From an uncultured bacterium (GTDB lineage: Bacteria > Vulcanimicrobiota > Xenobia > Xenobiales > Xenobiaceae): a stretch of DNA of 32,599 bases. A program made the position numbers and the translations under genes. The number at the start of each line of letters is the position of its first letter. Position 1 is the stretch's first letter. Positions 14,810-21,107 of the stretch are shown piece by piece. Location of the stretch: contig CAKTUZ010000030.1 in assembly GCA_934621605.1 (NCBI GenBank), positions 1 through 32,599 of the forward strand, in the 5' to 3' direction. Below the pieces are notes generated by a model. The model did no database searches and was not told where the DNA came from. It saw only the letters and a list, made by a program, of their open reading frames with translations.

Positions 14810-15814
14810 TCACTCAAACTTTTGTGAGCGAGCTAATAAATTGATAATGGCTTGCTGTAAATCATGTTCACCGGACAGGATCTGACAAGTTTCTTTAATA
14901 ATCGGCGTCTCTATGCCCAAGTTTTGGGCTAATTGTAAGCAACTATTGGCAGTAGTTACGCCTTCGGCCACTTGTTTCATCTTTTTCATAATCTCGGAAA
15001 GTTTTTGACCTTTACCCAACATTAGACCAACTTGGCGGTTGCGACTCAAATCGCCTGTAGCCGTCAGCAGTAGATCGCCCAGGCCGCTTAAACCGGAAAC
15101 GGTAGAGGAGCGCCCTCCCATAGCCATAACTATACGTCTGATTTCAATTAGAGCTCTGGTAAGGAGAGCGGCTCTGGCATTAGCTCCCATACCGGCTCCG
15201 TCAATCATGCCTGCAGCTAAAGCAATCACATTTTTTAAGACGCCGCCCAGCTCTACGCCCACTATATCGGTAGAGGCATAGGCGCGAAAATACTTATAAT
15301 GATAAAGATTGGCCGCCAGAGAAGAAATACGCGGTACTGGGGAAGCTAAAGTTACGGCTGTAGGCAATTCTTTTATTACCTCTGCAGCGAAAGAAGGGCC
15401 TGAAAGAACTACGATACGCTCTAAACGCCCCAATACTCCGGAAAGTACCTCAGACATGCGCATAAGACTGTCTTTTTCTAGCCCTTTCGCTGTACTGATA
15501 ATAACACTTGAAGGGCTGACACTTTCTTTGACCTTTTCAGCCACACTGCGTACTGCTCCGGAAGGGACAGCAAAAACTATAAAATCGGCACCCTTAACTG
15601 CTTCTTCCAAATTGTATGCTACTCCCAAATCTCCGGGAGCACATAAACGCATATCGCCGAAATAACGGACATTAAAACCTGTTTTAATAGATTCTAAGTC
15701 TGTGGTATCGCACCCCCATACGACTACATCGCTGCCGGCTTTCTGTAAGTGCAGAGCCTGCGCTGTGCCCCAACTTCCCGAACCAAGAACGGCAACTTTA
15801 TAGCTCATAATCAA
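14810..15814 (-). CDS. gpsA: Glycerol-3-phosphate dehydrogenase [NAD(P)+]
   Basis: Reduces dihydroxyacetone phosphate to sn-glycerol 3-phosphate, the backbone of phospholipids, in the cytoplasm. The N-terminal Rossmann domain has GSGSWGTA at 11-18. Further family motifs are STAKGLEK near 108, LSGPSFA near 138, the catalytic-lysine segment GGVLKN near 190 and SGLSGLGDL near 242. The 334-residue length is normal. The start is ATG 15814 or the ATG two codons on; GGAG lies about 14 bases upstream. It is alone between two terminators, so it is probably transcribed by itself. Confidence 0.96.
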   Translation of the reverse strand: MIMSYKVAVLGSGSWGTAQALHLQKAGSDVVVWGCDTTDLESIKTGFNVRYFGDMRLCAPGDLGVAYNLEEAVKGADFIVFAVPSGAVRSVAEKVKESVSPSSVIISTAKGLEKDSLMRMSEVLSGVLGRLERIVVLSGPSFAAEVIKELPTAVTLASPVPRISSLAANLYHYKYFRAYASTDIVGVELGGVLKNVIALAAGMIDGAGMGANARAALLTRALIEIRRIVMAMGGRSSTVSGLSGLGDLLLTATGDLSRNRQVGLMLGKGQKLSEIMKKMKQVAEGVTTANSCLQLAQNLGIETPIIKETCQILSGEHDLQQAIINLLARSQKFE

Positions 15815-15862
15815 AAAATATCTCCAAGAAAATCTTCACTGAAATGGTAAGGTACCTTTTCC

Positions 15863-15868
15863 ATTATA
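15863..15868 (-). promoter_or_regulatory. Probable -10 element of gpsA
   Basis: A perfect TATAAT on the minus strand, about 48 bases upstream of the gpsA ATG. The -35 region at the right spacing is poor, so activity may depend on extra contacts or an activator. Confidence 0.4.
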
Positions 15869-15957
15869 GAGCTTAGTACCTTCTCCCATATCTTCCACAT
15901 TTAAGATAGGCGCAAAATCAATTTATAAAAGCAAAATTTTGCCGCCTGCTAAAATAA

Positions 15958-15983
15958 TGAAAAAGCCGCCTCAGAGGCGGCTT
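15958..15983 (-). terminator. Intrinsic terminator after the 3D-domain gene
   Basis: A perfect 9-bp GC-rich stem AAGCCGCCT/AGGCGGCTT with a 3-base loop (15963-15983), followed on the minus strand by TTTTTC. It begins 8 bases after the stop codon. Confidence 0.85.
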
Positions 15984-15991
15984 AATCTCTT

Positions 15992-16597
15992 TTATTCGGT
16001 CACAGTGACCGTTACTGTACGTACTCCCCATTGAGAGCACTGAGCATTGCTAGGTAGCCAAATATCTATTTTATTTCCGTAAATACCGCCACCGGTATCT
16101 CTGGCCTCCCCCCAGCCATATCCGGGAACGTATATTTTAGAACCAATAGGTATAACACTGGGATCTACAGCTATGCAACCGGGGCCTGTATAGTGTCCGC
16201 TGGCTGTGCGACCATTCAAACAGTAGGCATAAGCCGTTACTGTAATAGTTCTGCTCTGTGGTTCAGGAGCGGCGACTATTTTGTACTCATCACTGGTTGC
16301 AGCTCCGTGAATAAATGAAGAGGCCAAAGAGTCAGCAATTCTTATGTGATTGCTGTTATTTTCACGAGCTTTCGCCTCGTCTACTTTAACATCTTCTATT
16401 TCTTTTGTTGTTTCGACTTCAACAGTCTCTGCATTAACTCTATTGGGCGACAAGCCACTTTCTTTAGGCGATACAGACACTAGAGAAGGTGCCGGAGGCA
16501 TATTGTCCAGATCTTGACTGCAAGCATTCTGCGCTAAAAGTAGAACCGGTACAACCCAGATACATGCCACCAACACATAAGCCCAAAGCTTACGCAT
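15992..16597 (-). CDS. 3D-domain cell-wall protein (MltA/RpfB-like double-psi barrel)
   Basis: 201 residues from the ATG at 16597, chosen because AAGGAG sits 7 bases upstream and the protein then begins with a signal peptide (MRKLW, then hydrophobic residues 5-23). An in-frame start 14 codons earlier would spoil the signal. Residues about 30-112 are a polar, low-complexity linker. Residues about 116-200 are the 3D domain, named for three conserved Asp seen here at D145 (DPSVIP), D167 (ARDTGG) and D178 (IDIW). The fold is shared with lytic transglycosylase MltA and resuscitation factors, so it probably acts on or binds peptidoglycan outside the membrane. Bacterial 3D proteins of this size usually lack a partner catalytic domain, as here. 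Confidence 0.88.
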   Translation of the reverse strand: MRKLWAYVLVACIWVVPVLLLAQNACSQDLDNMPPAPSLVSVSPKESGLSPNRVNAETVEVETTKEIEDVKVDEAKARENNSNHIRIADSLASSFIHGAATSDEYKIVAAPEPQSRTITVTAYAYCLNGRTASGHYTGPGCIAVDPSVIPIGSKIYVPGYGWGEARDTGGGIYGNKIDIWLPSNAQCSQWGVRTVTVTVTE

Positions 16598-16625
16598 TAT
16601 GGTCTCCTTAGTTTTCTCTATATCC

Positions 16626-16734
16626 CATCTCTTTGCCAAGGAGATGAAATCTATGTAGTAATAGTTTTTTCAACAACTAAACAACAATAAAACCTCACAG
16701 GAGGTTAATATATTGTAATTTTCTAAGCATTATA
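16626..16734 (-). promoter_or_regulatory. Promoter -10 and structured leader of the 3D-domain gene
   Basis: On the minus strand a perfect TATAAT (16729-16734) has only a weak -35. The resulting leader would be about 125 bases. It contains two small hairpins: AACCTC/GAGGTT (16691-16706, 4-base loop) and CATCTC/GAGATG (16626-16646). I compared it with c-di-AMP (ydaO) and c-di-GMP riboswitches, which often sit before cell-wall genes, and saw no match. Confidence 0.35.
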
Positions 16735-16996
16735 GTCTAATCCTGCAATAAATGGAACATTTAATGAATAAAATAATGTAAAAATGTAAACATTTTATGT
16801 ATATATTGTCTGATTTTAAACAATTTTTTTAAAGAAATCTACAAAAATTTAACTTAATTGATTTCTATATCAGGAGTAAAAACAGCCTAATTATGGGGAT
16901 ATGTCTTGTTAGAAAATATAAAATAGTACATACAATAAATAATTGAATGGTGATATTTATTGATTTTTATGCCTAAGATATTGCCAATATTATTTA
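16735..16996. other. A/T-rich intergenic stretch between htrA and the 3D-domain gene
   Basis: No gene is visible on either strand. The whole gap between the two genes is 16598-17056. Base composition is markedly more A/T-rich than the surroundings. It contains a 16-bp palindrome AAAATGT-AA-ACATTTT at 16781-16796, a possible binding site upstream of the 3D-gene promoter. Confidence 0.5.
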
Positions 16997-17033
16997 CAAA
17001 AAGAGTCGATTCCCAAGCAGAAATCGACTCTTT
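16997..17033 (-). terminator. Intrinsic terminator after htrA
   Basis: A 12-bp perfect stem AAAGAGTCGATT/AATCGACTCTTT (17000-17011 with 17022-17033) and a 10-base loop, ending in a run of T on the minus strand. Confidence 0.82.
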
Positions 17034-17056
17034 ATTGTCAGGTCAGTAGAAAACTT

Positions 17057-18316
17057 TTAAGGTTCTCTAAATTGTTGGAAAAGGGAGGACGGCTGCTCTT
17101 CCAACTTTATGCTTACTTCTTTTTCAGTACCGTCACGCCAAAGTTTAATGGTAGCTGTGGAACCTACTTTTAACGAACGCATAAAAGATTGCAAATCGGA
17201 CGCAGTAGGAGTTTCTGTGCCGTTTATACTAACGATAACGTCATTGCTCCTGATTCCGCCCTTGTTGGCAGGGCCGTTGGGCAGAACTTGGCCGACAATC
17301 ACTCCTCGAATATTTTTGTCCAACCCTAAATAATTACGAGCAGGTTGACTTAAATCGGCCATAGCTATGCCCAAATAAGGACGAGAAACTTTGCCGTGAT
17401 CACGCAATTCTTTCATAACCGTATAAGCCGTTTCAGCGGGAATGGCAAAGCCTATGCCTTGGGCGGCACGTATAATAGCCGTATTTATACCTATAACTTC
17501 GCCTTTGAGATTGATAAGCGGGCCGCCGGAGTTGCCGGGGTTGATGGCCGCATCAGTTTGCAGTAAATTGCGTAAGTCAACATTACTGTCACTCAAAGTA
17601 CGATTTCTGGCCGAAAGGATACCCAGAGTAGCTGTTTGACCTACTCCTAAGGGATTGCCCAAAGCCACTACCCAATCGCCGATGCGCATACTCTCTGAGT
17701 TGGTCAGAGAAGCAGTAGGGAAGGAGCGATCTTTATTTTCAATGCGCAGAATTGCCAAATCAGAAACCGGATCTGTACCAATAATCTTGGCAGAGTGTTG
17801 ACTCTTATCACTTAAAGTTACTTTTATGGATTTAGCACCACTGATAACGTGATTGTTGGTTAAAACAATGCCGTCAGAGCTGACAATAATACCTGTCCCC
17901 ATACCGCGAGGAATTTCCTGAACTTGGTAATCGAACGGATCGATAAAACCAAAGCCGTGAGTGCTGTAAACTCTGGTAGTCATAGTTGTGTCTATATTGA
18001 CGACTGCGGGAGCAACTTTGGCGACCGCATCGGCCACAGCACTGCTGCCCTTAGGCATGACAGCATTAGACTTAGAATTATAGTTTATATTAAAATCTGA
18101 AGAGTTTGCGCCCTTATCTGACTGATCAGAATCTGTTTTAGTTTCTGTCGTTACTGCAGGAGGCTCGATCTCTTCTTTTTCCATAGAAATTTTAATAGAG
18201 GGGGTACAATATACGATTATAAAAACTAAGAAAGCGCCTATGAATACGCCAGCAATACCGCAGATAACGGTAATTGCGGTATTGCCGCGCAGATTCTTTC
18301 TAATCTTATCGATCAT
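17057..18316 (-). CDS. htrA: HtrA/DegP-type membrane-anchored serine protease with one PDZ domain
   Basis: Envelope protein-quality protease. Architecture: a short basic cytoplasmic N-terminus, a membrane helix (about 14-37), a Ser/Thr/Asp-rich linker (about 45-90), a trypsin-like domain (about 95-295) and one PDZ domain (about 312-407). The catalytic triad is H156 in TNNHVI, D186 in SDLAIL and S263 in GNSGGPL. One PDZ and an uncleaved anchor resemble HtrA/DegS and Bacillus HtrA more than soluble two-PDZ DegP. The ATG start has AAAGG 6 bases upstream. It follows rsfS by 77 bases with no terminator, so the two probably share the rsfS promoter. Confidence 0.94.
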   Translation of the reverse strand: MIDKIRKNLRGNTAITVICGIAGVFIGAFLVFIIVYCTPSIKISMEKEEIEPPAVTTETKTDSDQSDKGANSSDFNINYNSKSNAVMPKGSSAVADAVAKVAPAVVNIDTTMTTRVYSTHGFGFIDPFDYQVQEIPRGMGTGIIVSSDGIVLTNNHVISGAKSIKVTLSDKSQHSAKIIGTDPVSDLAILRIENKDRSFPTASLTNSESMRIGDWVVALGNPLGVGQTATLGILSARNRTLSDSNVDLRNLLQTDAAINPGNSGGPLINLKGEVIGINTAIIRAAQGIGFAIPAETAYTVMKELRDHGKVSRPYLGIAMADLSQPARNYLGLDKNIRGVIVGQVLPNGPANKGGIRSNDVIVSINGTETPTASDLQSFMRSLKVGSTATIKLWRDGTEKEVSIKLEEQPSSLFQQFREP

Positions 18317-18393
18317 ATTAAACCTTTCATAGCTTCCGGAATTACCTCAAGAACATTACCTTAGTTTGGTGAAGCTTAGGAATTTTTAGAAAT

Positions 18394-18774
18394 TTAAGCT
18401 TTATCTTCTTTATTAGCCTCTTCGGCATCCGGAGCATAAACTATAGGAGCTGATTTCCACATACCTTCTAAATTGTAGAAACTACGCTCGCCGCTTATAA
18501 ACAGATGTACGATTACTGAGCTGTAGTCCATTAAAGTCCAGGCATTATCATTTTTCCCCTGAATAGACTTAGGCTCAATTCCTTGTTCTGATAGCTTCTT
18601 GTCGATATTTTCCGCAATATCGCGCAGTTGGTTGCGAGTTGGAGCATCGCAAATCACAAAGTAATCGCAAAGAACTGAATCTTTGCTCATATCCAATACG
18701 ATAGTATCTTTTCCTAGCTTCTGATAGCAAACGTCGGCAATAGCTTTAGCCATTTCCAAAGAGTCTGTGAACAT
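18394..18774 (-). CDS. rsfS: Ribosomal silencing factor RsfS
   Basis: Binds ribosomal protein uL14 on the large subunit and blocks joining with the small subunit, limiting translation in starvation. The 126-residue length and motifs fit the Iojap/RsfS family: VLDMSKDSVLCDYFVICDAPTR in its usual place (about 26-47), GKNDNAWTLMDY near 73, VIVHLF near 87 and a conserved RSFYNLEGMW segment near 97. In many genomes it follows nadD; no nadD is adjacent here. First gene of a likely rsfS-htrA unit with a strong promoter. Confidence 0.95.
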   Translation of the reverse strand: MFTDSLEMAKAIADVCYQKLGKDTIVLDMSKDSVLCDYFVICDAPTRNQLRDIAENIDKKLSEQGIEPKSIQGKNDNAWTLMDYSSVIVHLFISGERSFYNLEGMWKSAPIVYAPDAEEANKEDKA

Positions 18775-18811
18775 ATTGTCTCTTTTTACCTCTTCTAAAA
18801 AAACTTATAGA

Positions 18812-18840
18812 ATGATAGAAAAAACAGCGCCCATTGTCAA
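18812..18840 (-). promoter_or_regulatory. Sigma70-type promoter of rsfS-htrA
   Basis: Minus strand TTGACA (perfect -35) and TATCAT (5 of 6) are separated by exactly 17 bases, about 40 bases upstream of the rsfS ATG. It is the best-scoring promoter in the window by eye. Confidence 0.7.
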
Positions 18841-18888
18841 ATTAAGCGTTTAGAATGGTCGCGTAAAGAAAGAGAAAATAGACAACGA

Positions 18889-19041
18889 TTAAAAGGAAGC
18901 AGGCCATAGTAAAAGCAGTAGGCCAATAACCGCAGACACTAAGGCCAATACCAGTAAGATAACAGGATTGCCTTGCTGAGGGATATTGGGTAATTCATCC
19001 ACACTTATTTTATTGTCTGAATTAAATAACGTGCTCATCAT
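18889..19041 (-). CDS. Small single-pass membrane protein (50 residues)
   Basis: A 50-codon open frame with two adjacent ATG codons at its start. Residues 1-25 are hydrophilic (including NSDNKISVDELPNIPQQG), residues about 27-46 form one strong hydrophobic helix (VILLVLALVSAVIGLLLLLW), and it ends WPASF. The mix of a polar head and a clean helix is unlikely by chance in non-coding DNA. The ribosome-binding site is weak (AGAAG about 8 bases upstream). It lies between the HAMP protein and rsfS on the same strand, 92 bases after the HAMP gene stop, so it may be in that operon. No family recognised. Confidence 0.6.
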   Translation of the reverse strand: MMSTLFNSDNKISVDELPNIPQQGNPVILLVLALVSAVIGLLLLLWPASF

Positions 19042-19133
19042 GGCTGCTTCTTCTATTCTAAAAAATGTGTCGCCTCTTGGTTAGAGTCGGACTAAGAGAA
19101 AAAGTTGCTCTTCTTCCAATATTTAGATGATTT

Positions 19134-20846
19134 TTAAATGAAAGGATTACTACCTCCGGTCAAGACTATCTCAGCCAGAGCTTCGCGAATCATGCTAATG
19201 AGCTCGTCATCACCGTTGGGAATTATAATCTGAATTACCCCTTGCATAGAAGCATAAGGAATATTTGTATGTTCGGTGGCCTCAAGAACTATGGCAGAAA
19301 TGTCTTCTCCGCCTGGTATGCTATGTAGTCTATTGATTGCATGTTGATTGCCACCGTCCATATCATTAAATTCGACCATAACCAAATCTACTTTGGCATA
19401 AGAAGTTATTTCCAACATTTCGCCTATAGTCGAAGCATAGAGGACGCTAAAGCCTTCATCTTCCAAAATACGACGCAGGAAAGGATAGGAATCTTCTGCA
19501 CCTCCGGTGGCAATAAGGGCGGTCTTACCGGCGCCCAGTCGACTGAGTTTATTCACATAATCAAGTTGTGAATTGTTTAACTCACCGCCTTGAGCTAAGC
19601 TGTAATCTTCTCGGAAGGATACAAAAGAATTGTCGCTGTTATCTTGGATAGGAGTATCTCCAGATTTATGAGCTTCGGAAGGGATTGGTTTTGCGTGTTT
19701 GGGAGTTGGAGCCGCCATAGCAATAACAGTTTCCGATTCAGGCAGCAAGCGATTTTTATAATACTGCGGAGTAGATGAGGCAGCAGAAAGATCGTACTCG
19801 TTTAATTTTTGTTTTACTCCTTTGGCGGGCAAATCACCGATAGTGGGGCAGGAACCTACATCTATATATTCGGATTCGTTGACGCGCTCTTGTAAAGCCT
19901 GTTCGGCCGCACTTAAAGTACGCATATGGCGCACCAATTCGTTTATACTCATGGAGAGTTGGCCCAGCTCGTCTATATCTTCCACTTTGGCTTGACTCTC
20001 GGTATCTCCGGCTAAAACTCCGTCTACGAAGTTGCGCAATGCGTGAATACGTTCGCGTTTTTCTGTCTCTTCTGCTTGTGAAGAGGCGATAAGTTTCTGA
20101 ATATATTCAGAAAGACGGTTTAATCGAGAAGCGGCCAAACCAATTTCATCGGGGCGATTTTGATCGGCTCTGGTTTCCAGTTTACCTTGAGCCATCTGAT
20201 CGGCCACTTCAGCTAAATTGAGCAATGGATTGCCATAAAAGTAAGATACAAAAGCTGTAAATCCCAGAGCACCAGAAATCAGAATAAATACTAACCCCAA
20301 CAGCTGACGTTTTAAACCGCTGAATGCGGCTGTCAGCTCGTCGGTAGTGAGATATACTCTGACTACGCCTAAACTACTATCGGAAGAACGTACCGGGACA
20401 CTACTGACCATGTAACTGGTGTCTCCTGAGGTTTCCAAGCCGCTTTGAATAACTGATAATCCTAACGCTTTGCGTGTCTGCTCATCACCTTTTATTGAGC
20501 CAATTTCTGCAGATATTGAACCGGCCCTTACTTTACCGGCACTGTTAAGAACTTCCAGAGCATTGACGCCGCGCTGCTCGGCTAATACGGAGATTTGTCT
20601 CTGCAATTTAGCCGACTTAGCATAGTTGCCCGGATCGGCTAAGGAATCGGCGCTCATAGTTGCTAAACATTCTCCCAATGATTCGCTTCGTATGGCTAAG
20701 GAACGGGTGAGGGAAATTTGTTCGCCCCCCTTAATGACGGCAAAGCAGAAAAAGACAAAGAAGACCGTCAGTGGCAGCAAAGCCAAAAGCATTTTTATTT
20801 TCAGCGAGAAAAACTTATTTTTAGGCATAATAACGTTCTGCGCCAA
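19134..20846 (-). CDS. Membrane HAMP-HAMP protein with degenerate receiver domain
   Basis: 570 residues. Helix 1 (about 18-38), an extracytoplasmic sensor region (about 40-180, probably Cache-like), and helix 2 (about 182-204) come first. Two HAMP-type units follow in tandem (about 205-255 and 265-312), each with the Asp-Glu-hydrophobic-Gly motif (DEIG at 233-236, DELG at 292-295). Then a disordered linker (313-440) leads to a receiver-like fold (about 441-560). The receiver has lost its chemistry: the Asp pair is replaced (IATGGAED), the phospho-Asp position is Glu492 (VMVEFNDMDG), and the Thr/Ser of the fourth strand is Glu. There is no kinase, cyclase, EAL or chemoreceptor domain. TTG at 20846 is favoured by GGAG 4 bases upstream; ATG at 20828 is the alternative. 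Confidence 0.75.
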   Translation of the reverse strand: MAQNVIMPKNKFFSLKIKMLLALLPLTVFFVFFCFAVIKGGEQISLTRSLAIRSESLGECLATMSADSLADPGNYAKSAKLQRQISVLAEQRGVNALEVLNSAGKVRAGSISAEIGSIKGDEQTRKALGLSVIQSGLETSGDTSYMVSSVPVRSSDSSLGVVRVYLTTDELTAAFSGLKRQLLGLVFILISGALGFTAFVSYFYGNPLLNLAEVADQMAQGKLETRADQNRPDEIGLAASRLNRLSEYIQKLIASSQAEETEKRERIHALRNFVDGVLAGDTESQAKVEDIDELGQLSMSINELVRHMRTLSAAEQALQERVNESEYIDVGSCPTIGDLPAKGVKQKLNEYDLSAASSTPQYYKNRLLPESETVIAMAAPTPKHAKPIPSEAHKSGDTPIQDNSDNSFVSFREDYSLAQGGELNNSQLDYVNKLSRLGAGKTALIATGGAEDSYPFLRRILEDEGFSVLYASTIGEMLEITSYAKVDLVMVEFNDMDGGNQHAINRLHSIPGGEDISAIVLEATEHTNIPYASMQGVIQIIIPNGDDELISMIREALAEIVLTGGSNPFI

Positions 20847-21107
20847 TTCGCTCCGAGTTAATAAAAGCCTACAAAGTTTCTCAATAATCTTAGTGCATTG
20901 ACTATTTGTTTAACTGTGCAGATAGCCTTTGGCGCTTCACAATCGTATGAAATTGCGCTAGAATCAGGCGTATTTGAACTGTTTTTATGGCTGTGATCAG
21001 AGCTAAATGGTTCTCGGTGTTTGCTTTAAATATGGGGCATCGATACTGATTGGGCGCTTTTTCGCCGATTGGAGAGAGTGCGGTATTTTTTATTTGAGGA
21101 AAAAGAG

